From Mytilus edulis (taxonomy: Eukaryota; Mollusca; Bivalvia; Mytilida; Mytilidae), in contig NC_092357.1 of assembly GCF_963676685.1 (NCBI RefSeq), positions 20,984,647-21,048,646 on the forward strand: a stretch of DNA of 64,000 nucleotides, written 5' to 3'. Positions 47,201-56,948 of this stretch are shown here, in pieces. Position 1 is the stretch's first letter, and each line of letters starts with the position of its first letter. The notes under the pieces are model-generated. The model did not search any database. It was not told the origin of the DNA and saw only the letters and a list, made by a program, of their open reading frames with translations. A program made the translations under genes and the position numbers.

Positions 47201-50200
47201 GGAAGGTACTCTCTATAAAATATTTTATACAATGTATGCCTTCAAGTTGTCAAATAGCGACTTGGTACTAGTATTGGTGGTTTGGCGCCAGATAGTTCAA
47301 CTACGCAACATGTAATAGAAAAACAAAGGATAAGGGTCAAATTTGCCATGACACAAAATCAGTAAATTCACAGCAACAAAACAAAAAAAAACACACACAG
47401 AAAGACAAAGAATGTTCGAAGTTTCAGCCTATGGGTCATTAGCTGTCATTTATTGCTGTTTTATGTCATATAATTGATTTTTTTTTGTACATAAATCAGG
47501 CCGTTACTTTTCTCGTTCTCCATTTTCGTTTGCTATGCGGTGTGGGTTTTCCCGTTCTTAAATGCCGTATGGAGACCCATATTAACCAACTTCTACGTAA
47601 TTTTGGTATCTGTTTCTCGTTTTGTATATATGACCGTTGGTTCCCCTGTTTGAATGATTAAACACTAGTAACTATTGATATGACCCTAGGCTCCTTGTTT
47701 AAGACCGTACTCTGACCTATAATGGTTAAACGTTACTTTCACATAGTGTGATGGAAAGTTGTCTCATTGGCACTCACACCACGTCTTCTAATGTCTATTT
47801 ACCCAGTCCACTCATATTCTCTTTTATTGCGATTGAATCATCCATTGAGTATTTCCTATTTAATAGTTGTTATCATCATGGATCGTCATATACCTGTGTA
47901 CACATCAGTGTATACCCTTGTATATCTGCCATTTAAATTATGTAAAATGCTGCATAGAAAATTTTATACTAAAACCAATACAACATGTTTCAGAATAGTT
48001 TATGTATTTAAGTTTATTACAAACCAGGATATGAATGCTTTGAGAATCTAGCACAAATAAATGTACTTATACGTGTGAAATTCATTGGACATATTTACCT
48101 TAGCAGTGTTTGGCACAATTTTTTTGAATTTTGGGTCCTAAATGCTTTTCAACTTTGGCCTTATAACTGTTTTCATATGAGCGTCATTGATGAGTCTTGT
48201 GTAGACGAAACGTGTGTCTGGTGTATCACATTATAAGCCTGGTACCTTTGATAACTATTTCCAATGATATGTAAACTGATCTAATAATCCAAATTAAACA
48301 ATCCTTGTTTCTTTAAGGATGGCAGCTGGAGGTAATTCAATAAAAAAGAGAAATGCTCTACGAAACACTAACCGTAGATGGACTTCAAATACAATTCCCT
48401 ATGAAATAAATGGTTATTTTTGTAAGTATTTATGCATTATGAAATATCTAACCATTTTAGATACCTAATTAACTAGTAAATAAAAAATATATAAAAAATA
48501 AAACAACATTGCCTAATATTAAAGCCTGTTTATATCATTGCTATTTGCAATACATGTATATGCTGTTTTCTGTTCTTTGATGGGGTTGTTGTCTCTTTGA
48601 CACATTCCCAATTTCCATTGTTAATTTTTATGTGATCTATACATGTAAGTGTGTGATTTAGAAACAGACGTTCCAAAGTAATTTCTATTTGTGCTATACA
48701 GAAACTCACAGTTTGCATGTTACGAAGAATCAAACTTCTGGATCCGCAAAATTCCATTATAAGTTGCTGTCATACACAATGAGATTAACATGTAAATGTC
48801 TCTTTTTAATTGCGATGTTCGATAAGAGATATATGATGTAAAATAACAAAAAGTAAAATCACATAAGTACCGAAATCATAGGAAAATTCGAAACGGAAAG
48901 TCCCTAATCAATTGGTAAAATCAAATGGCAAAATCATATGATAAAACACATCAAACGAATAGACAACAACTGTCACATTCCTGTCTTGGTACAGGCGTTT
49001 TCAAATGTAGAAAATGGTGGCTTGAAGCTGGTTTTATACCGCTAAACCTCTCACTTGTATGACAGTGGCATCAAATTCCCTTATATTAACAACGATGCGT
49101 GAACAAAACAGACATAATAGGTAAAATTGTTAAAATAGGGGTACAGAAGTCATTACTATGTCACAAAACATTATCAATATTTTAGCTTCCAATGACCGAC
49201 GACAGATCACTGCTGCTATGAATGATTACAACACGTATACTTGTTTAAAATTTAGACCAGCAACCTATAACGACAGAAACAAAATCAGAATCCAAAATGG
49301 AGGAGGGTTTGTTATATTATTTTATTTATTAGATTTAGATACTCTTGTTATTCTATTTTTAAATTAGTTTCTGTTTTATACCAACATATTATACATAGAG
49401 CGTAGTTTAATATAAAGAATTACACCAAAAATGACAACTTTCTATTGACTAGAATAATTGCTTGAAATTGTGCATTCTCCACGGCTATTTGGAGCAGGGA
49501 CTTTCTATACTAAGAAGAATAGTTATACTTAGTATAGAAAGTCCCTGTTTGGGGGCATCACCTTTGTTTCTCTTTTACCATTTAAACATACATAAGTATT
49601 CATTTTAAAGTACATACCTGCTTCTCTGTATATCTATGTCATGTTATGTTTTGTTGTTGTTGTTGTTAGTATTTAGGATTAAATGTGACATGTATTTGTT
49701 GTGTATATATATGTCATGTTATGTTTAATTTGTTGTTGTTGTTAGTATTTAGGATTAAATGTGACATGTATTTGTTGTGTATATATATGTCATGTTATGT
49801 TTTGTTGTTGTTGTTAGTATTTAGGATTAAATGTGACATGTATTTGTTGTGTATATCTATGTCATGTTATGTTTTGTTGTTGTTGTTAGTATTTAGGATT
49901 AAATGTGACATGTATTTGTTGAATTATGAAAACCTGGTATTTTTTTCCGATAAAAGAAAAACAAGGGATATTGAATGTCTATCAATGACTTAAAATCAGT
50001 ACAGTACAGCAAAACAAAAATACCAAAAAAGCAAAGAAACGGCGCTTTTATTGCTGGTCTTCGTCTCAAAGCCACAATGAGGCTTTCAATAGTCATAATG
50101 AGGCTTTCAATAGTCACAATGAGGCTTTCAATAGTCACAATGAGGCTTTCAATAGTCACATACATTTAATATATCTACTGTATTATTAATTGTTTAGATT

Positions 50201-53200
50201 TTTTACAGCTGTTCGTCCTTTGTTGGCATGCAAGGAGGTGCACAAACTGTTTCATTAGCCTCCGGTTGTAGGATAGTAAGTTTATTTATTTCATTACTTC
50301 ATATGATTTTTTTTTTAAACATTTGATTAATATTGTGTAGATATACATGTAAGCAAGAAAAAAAAATTGTGTTTTTAAATATTATCTTTATTAAATAACT
50401 TCACTTATTTTTATTGCTTCATACGTGATTTTTTTTTATTATTTGCTATAATATTGTGTAGATATAAGCAAGACAAACCATTTTTTGTGTTTTGAAATAC
50501 TATCTTCATTAAATAACTTCACGTCTAGGATGAAGTTCCTCACTTTTTGGTCATTTGAATGGTACAATTATTTTAAAACCTTTATGTCCGTTCTTTTTCA
50601 ATACATAATTTGTCATGAAAAATCCAATGCATGTGTTATATTAAAATTTTGTCTTTGGCAATTCATAATTTTACTATAACAACTGTTATAGTAAAACTAT
50701 GAATTGCCAAAGATAGTAAAATTATGAATTGCCAAAGACAAAATTTTAATACAACACATGCATTGAATTTTTCAAAAAAAAACATAGGACAAATGTACAG
50801 TTTTTCAACGTATGTTTTAAAACGCAGGTACATGTAGAACAAAATAAAATTATTTTGTAACCTATATGTCTGTTATTTTTCGATATATAATTTGTAACAA
50901 AAAATCCCATGCGTGCGTTATAAACAAAGGACAAATGTACAGTTTTTCAGCGTACGTTTAAAAACATTAGAACAAAAACACCAAGACAACCGCTTAGTGG
51001 TTGATTCTTATCTTATTGACGGTGAATTATTATGGAAAATTATAATTCTTTTCTAGCGTTCTGAATTATTTATTTCAGAAACGTATTATAATACACGAGC
51101 TAGGTCATGCTGCAGGTTTCCACCACGAGCAGACGAGACCAGATCGGGATCAATATATATCTCTCAGACTAAACAACGTACCGCCTTCCGTCAGATATAA
51201 CTTCCAAAAGTATACATGGAGCATTATTAACGCATACGATGTACCATACGATTATTACAGTGTAATGCATTATGGGAGAAAGGTATTTTTGTTTAAAAAA
51301 TGATTTTTATGGTGTTGTGTTTTTAAATGATATAACTACGAATGTATCTATCAGATTTTAGAAAATTTTGAAAGTGGATGTAACAATTATAGGCAACCGT
51401 ACGACCTCAAACAATTGACACCCCCTCGTCCCCCAGTTCAAATGAAGTGGAATTTACCAAAAATAGTCTAGACACTAATACAGCATTCAAAAATGCGTAA
51501 AATCAATATCGTATAGTCTGCTATAAGAGGTCCCGAGATGAAAATTTTGGAACGAGAAAACTAGCGGCCTAATCTATAGCAAAACAATCTAGATAACAAG
51601 TAAAACAGACATGAACCAACGACCACCTCTATATACTAATCGCTCTTTTTTTTACATAGTAAAGATTCGGTGACCTGTTGAGGACCGAGACTCGAACTAT
51701 TAACGGTCACCAGCTTATACTGTAATGTCTTAACGGCCACTTAATAAAACTATTCGAAAGCGACTCTAACTACTCGGGTGAAATAAGACAGTTAGCGCGC
51801 AAATATTCAGGTAAAGTTAATTATAGAAACAAAGATCCAAAGACTTTTAAAATGTTTTATGCTAACAAACACATTGCAATAAAAATGGTCGATACTTTTT
51901 GTTTAAGAACTTAAATTAGGTGTGAAATCTAAGTATAAATGTTTATAGATTTAGTGAAAAAGCGAGCTTCTTATTCACTTTAAAAATGTTTATTCATTTC
52001 AGGCATTTTCACACAATGGATACGACACTATCATACCAAAAGATTCAAAATTTCTAAACGTTATTGGAAAAAGCCCTGGATTCAGTTTTAGTGACGTTAA
52101 ACTGTTGAATATTATGTACAAATGTGGAGGTATGTCATTGAATAGTGATTCTGAAAACAAAATGTTGAAATTGAGAATGGAAATGGGGAATGTGTCAAAA
52201 GAGACAACAACCCGATCAAAGAGCAGATACCAACCGAAGATCACCGATGTAGTTTCATGTGTAGTATACATTTAACACTGTGCGGGACAAATTTGCCATT
52301 CCGGTATCGGCAAATCTGACTTTGTCGGTTTACAAGATATCAAAAAAAAAATTTGCCCAGTGATAGATTATTGAAAAATTAAAAAAATGCCATATGTCCC
52401 AACTTGTCACTGTTGTCACTCTTGTCACTGCAGCTGATTAAAAGTACATTTCCCATGGGAAATTTGATAATTCCCATGGGAATATTAGAATTTCCCATGG
52501 GAACATTGGAAGTTCCCATGGGAAAAATTACTTTTCCCATGGGAAGTTTAGAGTTCCCATAGGAACTTTAAAGTTCCCATGGGAAAAGATGAATACAAAA
52601 AGTTCCCATGGGAATTAATTCTTCCCATGGGAACAAATTTTCTTCCCATGGGAACAATTTTTCTTCCCATGGGAACAAATCTTCTTCCCATGGGAACAAT
52701 TTTTCTTCCCATGGGAACAATTTTTTTTCACATAGGAACAATTTTTCTTCCCATGGGAACATACTATATTACAATACAAACATTATTTTCCATTTGAATT
52801 TTTTTCTTCAGAAAAATTACAATTTGTTGCAAATACTGGATATATGAGAATAAAAGAGAATATACTTCTGCCTTAGCTGGATGGAAAGCTGTAGGGCATA
52901 ACACATTTTTGGAACCTTGTAAAACATCTCAGAAAAGCAGATTTGTCTCCGGGACAAGTTTGCAATTCCGCTGAGTGCAAAAGTTGTTCACCTTAATTTT
53001 TGGAGTTAAGTCAAAATGAAGTTGATAACTTGGTTGGTATTGGTTCCCTGATATTTGTCCTAAAATTGTTTGGCTCTAGCACCACTGTTATGCCCCTTTT
53101 TTCAACAATTTCCTTAGAGGAATAGTTGTTTTCCTCAAGGGAAATCAAATTTCCCTAAAGGAAAAAGATTTTTCCTCAAAGGGAAATTGTTTTTTCCTCA

Positions 53201-54076
53201 AGGGAAATTGTTTTTTCAAGGGAAAAAGATTTCCTTCAAGACAACAAATTTCCTCTAATGAAATCATTGTTCTTCAAATTTCCTCTAAAGAAATTTCTGA
53301 ACATCAAATTTCCCTTATTTGTTCTTGTTAAACATTTCTTCGCTATACCATGTATACAAACAGTATGAATATAATTATTACAAGACTGTATAGTTGATGC
53401 AAATGATATTCAAAACTTTCATAAATGTTTGACTCAACATTTTAATGACATTGAAAATTGATAAAGTCTGACTGTTTAGATCTAGGTATTGTTCATACTT
53501 TTTATAAAATTTAACTATGATTTATAAAAAAAATTTGTAGCAAATGATTCTGTTTTCTTTGTAATTGTTTCAATGCAATACATTAATAAGCAACCAATTT
53601 GAACATGTTGAATGTCATACCATTTGTGGTGTTCTAAAGAATTTGTTTATATATTTGCAGATTAAATAATAAAATATACACTTTTTGTGTTATTTTAAAT
53701 TAAAATTTTCTTCTGTTTCAGCTTGTGTACAGTTTTCAATCCACTACGTAAGAATTCAGTGAATACATTATTCCATTCACTTTATAACATTTTCCTTCAA
53801 TTCTAAGAGAAAACATTTTTGCAAATTGTTCTTCGATGATCTTCTTCCGTATATTTGATATGAGGGAGCGATATAAATGAGTGGATAAAACTGGTGTTCC
53901 TTTGTTCTGCATTCTCCTTTCTTTCGAATAATATACATAATATGTTGTTGCTTTTATGCAATAGTGTTTTTGTGTATCTATGATAGAACTCCATTTTGTT
54001 TATATTGGCATTATCATTAATGATGAAATTTCCTGTTTCTTTTTTGCAGGAAAGCACACATTCCAGTTCAAATTAA
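44259..54076 (+). CDS. Secreted astacin-family zinc metalloprotease, ten exons, 295 residues
   Basis: Proposed exons: 44259-44309, 46376-46430, 46738-46843, 48318-48421, 49186-49306, 50209-50275, 51079-51282, 52003-52129, 53722-53747 and 54050-54076. All introns are GT-AG, and the phases give one frame of 888 bases including the stop. The first exon is a 17-residue signal peptide (MHVERACALILTLVNSL). A short propeptide follows, then a basic stretch and the protease start NRRWTSNTIPYEI. The zinc site HELGHAAGFHHE is at residues 174-185, with DRD after it; the Met-turn SVMHYG has M231 and the tyrosine Y233. TCLKF and GCSSFVGMQGGAQTVSL are further astacin marks. After the last domain residues (IMYKCGG) only a short tail follows, without CUB, EGF or ShKT domains, so this is a minimal astacin. 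Astacins cleave extracellular proteins in digestion, development or matrix and shell processing; the substrate is unknown. The first and the last two exons are the least certain. Confidence 0.85.
44763..46130 (+). repeat. Duplicated segment in astacin intron 1 (44750-44960 and 45885-46105)
   Basis: The two segments share 'tttttaaaacgtgacaact', 'gaatgtgccagtt', 'catacatttcgatt', 'aataagtcaacaaacggaat' (second copy 'aataagtcaacgaacagaat') and 'aggatagagtcgtgcc' (second copy with changes). In the first copy an 83-codon frame is open (44763-45014); in the second the same frame is broken. The first copy may be a former exon or simply chance. I do not include either copy in the gene. Confidence 0.8.
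45380..45480 (+). repeat. Family B interspersed repeat fragment
   Basis: 'ttggtgaccttctgctgttg', 'tggtcgggttgttgtctctt' and 'acattccccctttccattct'. It lies in intron 1 of the astacin gene. Confidence 0.85.
46844..48317 (-). repeat. Astacin intron 3 with families A and D
   Basis: Two family A pieces lie at 47450-47600 ('cataaatcaggccgttac', 'tgctatgcggtgtgggtt') and 47690-47800 ('gaaagttgtctcattggcac'). Family D lies at 48165-48265 ('gatgagtcttgtgtagacg', 'cctggtacctttgataact'). I see no other gene. Confidence 0.75.
48422..49185 (+). repeat. Astacin intron 4 with families B and C
   Basis: A family B tail at 48575-48625 ('gttgttgtctctttgacac') and a long family C copy at 48850-49150 that ends only about 35 bases before the exon acceptor at 49185. 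Confidence 0.75.
49496..49548. repeat. Hairpin in astacin intron 5
   Basis: 'cagggactttctatactaag' pairs perfectly with 'cttagtatagaaagtccctg' across a spacer of about 13 bases. Confidence 0.95.
49636..49920. repeat. About 71-bp tandem repeat, four units, astacin intron 5
   Basis: Each unit contains 'atgtcatgttatgttt', a short TTG run, 'agtatttaggattaaatgtg' and 'acatgtatttgttg'. Units differ mainly in TTG number. The 102-codon frame across it is a by-product of the repeat. Confidence 0.95.
50074..50157. repeat. 21-bp tandem repeat, four units, astacin intron 5
   Basis: Four copies of acaatgaggctttcaatagtc (21 bases; described here as 'acaatgaggctttcaa' plus 'tagtc'), with one c/t change in the second. 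Confidence 0.95.
50283..50522. repeat. About 118-bp tandem duplication, astacin intron 6
   Basis: Two diverged copies joined near 50404. They share 'attgcttcata/attacttcata', 'atattgtgtagatata', 'agcaaga' and 'cattaaataacttcac'. Confidence 0.88.
50571..50960. repeat. Compound inverted and direct repeats, astacin intron 6
   Basis: Around 50690, 'aaaattttgtctttggcaat' (with flanking 'gtgttatatt') pairs with 'attgccaaagacaaaatttt', and a shorter inner copy of the same arm is inserted between. Further out, 'tatgtccgttctttttcaat' (50582) is repeated directly at about 50867 ('tatgtctgttatttttcgat'), and 'aaaggacaaatgtacagttt' at about 50933 repeats a block near 50789. Confidence 0.88.
51283..52002 (+). 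repeat. Astacin intron 7 with family A and a possible tRNA-SINE remnant
   Basis: Family A fragment at 51370-51580 ('gcaaccgtacgacctcaaac', 'tatagtctgctataagagg'). On the minus strand at 51680-51760 'agttcgagtctcggtcctc' resembles a B box and 'gtggccgttaagac' an A box, so a decayed tRNA-derived SINE is possible. Confidence 0.5.
52449..52765. repeat. Array of the palindrome ttcccatgggaa in astacin intron 8
   Basis: At least twelve copies of the 12-base palindrome TTCCCATGGGAA (or its 10-base core) are separated by AT-rich spacers of about 8-14 bases; in the second half the period is about 23 bp ('cttcccatgggaacaat'). Two copies carry a change (cccatagg, cacatagg). The spacers vary while the palindrome is conserved. 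The direct repeats 'cgggacaaatttgccattcc' (52283) and 'cgggacaagtttgcaattcc' (52950) flank the array. Confidence 0.95.
53105..53330. repeat. Second palindrome array (tttcccttnaagggaaa type), astacin intron 8
   Basis: Repeated words include 'ttcctcaagggaaat', 'tttccctaaaggaaa', 'tttcctcaaagggaaat' and 'ttcctctaa', separated by T-rich spacers such as 'tgtttttt'. The theme is a split palindrome TTTCC(C)TnnAGGGAAA. Quality drops after about 53230. It lies only about 340 bp from the CCATGG array. Confidence 0.88.
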
Positions 54077-54095
54077 TCCAATTATGCACTTTGTA

Positions 54096-54101
54096 AATAA
54101 A
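54096..54101 (+). terminator. Polyadenylation signal of the astacin gene
   Basis: AATAAA 20 bases after the stop codon at 54074-54076. A second AATAAA follows at 54181-54186. Confidence 0.55.
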
Positions 54102-54409
54102 TTTCAACTTTAAGTTTCCTCTTCAGTAATGACCTATTGATCATGAAAACCAAGATGTCTGATCACCTATAAATACACAAAATAAACAAATAAAATGTTA
54201 TAAATGGAGAGAGAAACAGCAATAAATGTTTTTCATATGTATCTTTCTTTATTAAAATTCATTAAGTAAACTTGAACCTTGCGAAAAATAATTAGCTGTG
54301 ATGTAAGACTAGAAAGTATAAAACGCAAAATAAAGTAGTCGCGAAAAATTAGTTGATTTACATTAGTCCAGTCTGTGTTTGCAGGAAATTTACATCATAG
54401 GTTGCCATA

Positions 54410-54690
54410 TTCCTATTGTGCCTGTCCAAAGTTCAGAGCCTGTAGTTTTTGTAAGTTTAGTCTGACACTAAAATTTAGTGGTTGTTGTTGTTGTTGTTTC
54501 ATACCGGTTATATTCATTTTTTGTAATTTATTTTGTAATAAACTAGGCAATTAGTTTTACAGTTTGGACATGTTGGATTGTTTCAATTTTTCATATTTGG
54601 GTCTTTTATAGCTGCCTTCTTTGACTATAGGGTATGGATTTTCTCATTATTGAAGGTCGTCACAGGCCTACAATTGCTTTCTTAAAGCCA
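54410..54690 (-). repeat. Family A interspersed repeat
   Basis: 'gcctgtccaaagttcagagc', a TTG run, 'ggtcttttatagctgcctt' and 'attattgaaggtcgtcac': family A in the orientation of 10800 and 26850. Confidence 0.75.
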
Positions 54691-55069
54691 TGATAGTTTT
54701 CATATTTTATAATATACCACATCTTTTAATTTTTATAGTAATCATGATTATCATCTTTCAAGTTCAACAACTTTAAAAAATAAATAAAAGTCGCCTTACC
54801 ATTTAGGTTTAGTTTGCTTCTGCAAATTTTAAATTGCCTATCATTTCTGCTGTTTATAATTTCTCTGTATCTTCTATAGTTCTTGTCCTATACATAAAAG
54901 AGTAAAAGTTATTATTGAATGGCATCTTGCATCAATATTTTTTTTTGCTGTTTAATGTACATGATGTATATTAATGTGTGTTTAATAAGAAGAGTGCACA
55001 CGCTGAAATGTCTCGCCTTCTTTTACTAATCATTGATAATATGTTGATAGTCCTAAGTATAAAGCTTTA
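54691..55069. other. AT-rich spacer
   Basis: I see no supportable feature. Confidence 0.4.
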
Positions 55070-55590
55070 TCACAACTGTCACATAAACTTAACATTAACC
55101 AAGATAAATAAATAAAGACTAATGAACCATGAGAATGAGGTCAATGTCAGATGAACCATGCCAGGCAGACATATACAGCTAACAAGGCTTCAATTGCAAT
55201 GCAACAATTATAGTTGACCTATTACTTATAGTTTAAGAAAAATAGACCAAATCACAAAAACACTGATCAATGAACCGTGAAAATGAGATCAAGGTCAAAT
55301 AAAACCTGTGCCACTGACATATAGATAAAAAAATATTTCTATACACCAAATACAGTTGACCTATGGCTTATAGTATTTAATAGATAAAGACCAAAACTCA
55401 AAAACTTAATTTTGACCACTGAACCATGAAAATGAGGTCAAGGTCAGATGACATCATCCCACTAGACATGTACACCTTACAATCATTTCATACAACAAAT
55501 ATAGTAGACCTATTGCATAAAGTATGAGAAAAACAGACCAAAACACAAAAACTTAACTATAACCACTGAACCATGAAAATTGTCATAAAT
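55070..55590. repeat. About 148-bp tandem repeat, three to four units
   Basis: The core 'gaaccatgaaaatgaggtc' followed by 'aaggtcagatgacat' recurs near 55125, 55270, 55423 and 55568 (last one partial). Each unit also has 'atagttgacctatt', 'cttatagt' and 'accaaaacacaaaaactta'. I recall this repeat as widespread in bivalves. Confidence 0.9.
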
Positions 55591-56730
55591 AGCATAGACA
55601 CCTCTTAGTTTTGAGAACAACATGCGTTAATTGTGCAAGTATAATCATGATAATCATTGATAAATCATGCACAAGATTGACTTTTTTTAAAAAGCCTATA
55701 TATTGAAATTTTCTGAAAATATTGCATGCATTTATTAATATGACCAATTTCAAGAAATGCGCAAAGATGTGAGATGATTTATATAATTGTAATTTCAGGA
55801 ATTTACAGTAAAGGCTTTCATCCCCACTGCATTTGCACTTTTCCCACGTCAGGAGCCAGAAGTTATGGCCTTTGTGACCTTTGTATGATTTTTATTTTAG
55901 TTTCTTTTTTAATATCAAAGAGTTTAATATGACGTCCATTATCACTCAACTAGTATACATTTTTGTTTAATGGCAAGCTAAAGCATGCCTCACAGGCAGG
56001 GATCCAGGAGGGTCTGAGGGTTGGACATGTTGGAACCCCCCTTTCTACATTGTTCTTTATTGGACGATCAATGCATTTGAATTTTAAAATTAACACCATT
56101 CGAACGTAAATATATTTCAAAATTAAGATGCTGCAATGTACAATCCCAGTAGAGCTGGGAAGATGGTATAAGTCATTCCAAAAGAAGAAAGGACATGCAA
56201 TCTGTGTTTAACTGCAATTGGCAATGAATTCCATTAATTTATTTGAATGCAATTCTTTATTAGTTAAAAAATATCAGAAATCAGCATATTCCAGAGTACT
56301 ATGTGAAATATCAGAATTAAGCAAAAATGAAAGGACTAACTGTCATTGACAAATATTAACTTATTCTATATTCATTTCAAAGTTAACTAAAATATTATAA
56401 TGTTAAAATATTATAATATAAAGTAATTTTCCATATTTTTTATTTCTAAGTTTTTTTGTTTTTTTTTAATTGTATGTGATTGTATTTTGTAATTTACCTC
56501 TTGTTTCACATGTCAATGTGACGGAGTGTTTTTCAAATAAAGCATATTGTATTGTATTGTATTGAATGGGGACATGTAGTTGGACCCCCCCCCCCCCCCC
56601 ATTTGTCTTTGGTTAGGAACCCCTCCTCGGGTTGTGTGATTTTCTCGTTGCATTGAAGACCCATTGGTGCCTTTTGGCTGCTATCTGCTCTTTGGTCTTT
56701 TGATACATTCCCCATTTACATTTCGATTTT
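55591..56730 (+). repeat. Mixed repeat region: family A/B pieces and a LINE-like 3' tail
   Basis: Family A piece at 55815-55870 ('cccacgtcaggagccag'), family B start at 55890-55990 ('gacgtccattatcactcaac') and family B end at 56615-56730 ('gaagacccattggtgcc'). Between them a sequence ending 'caaataaagcatattg' and (tattg)n at about 56535-56566 looks like a retroposon tail inserted into family B, splitting it. A poly-C run lies at 56585-56600. Confidence 0.65.
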
Positions 56731-56943
56731 ATATGCAGTTCTATTATAAATGTTAGACTTCTTGTTGATTTGGTTTCACATTTCGGCTTCGTCAGAGGAA
56801 AGCGTTCCAGAAATAAAAATAGCCTAGCAAAACGTCATAATTATTTGGACTAGATTTTCACCACCATCAACATTGTAAAGCTTGTCGTCTCACTGTGGAA
56901 GAAATAAGTTCGGCGCGTTTACAAAAATATAATTGTCTGTGCT
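56731..56943. other. Spacer before the foldback element
   Basis: The text 'catttcggcttcgtcag' is seen; I recognise no feature. Confidence 0.35.
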
Positions 56944-56948
56944 GACAG

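Noticed and set aside
49685..49993. 102-codon frame with repeated CICCVYICHVM
   Set aside because: It is the 71-bp tandem repeat read in frame within an astacin intron.
52449..52765. CRISPR-like look of regular short repeats with variable spacers
   Set aside because: The repeats are 12-base palindromes with 8-14-base AT-rich spacers in an intron of an animal gene, with no cas genes; repeat and spacer lengths do not fit CRISPR.
52568..52847. Open frames with FPWEEKL or LPMGTIF repeats
   Set aside because: Translation of the CCATGG palindrome array in an intron.
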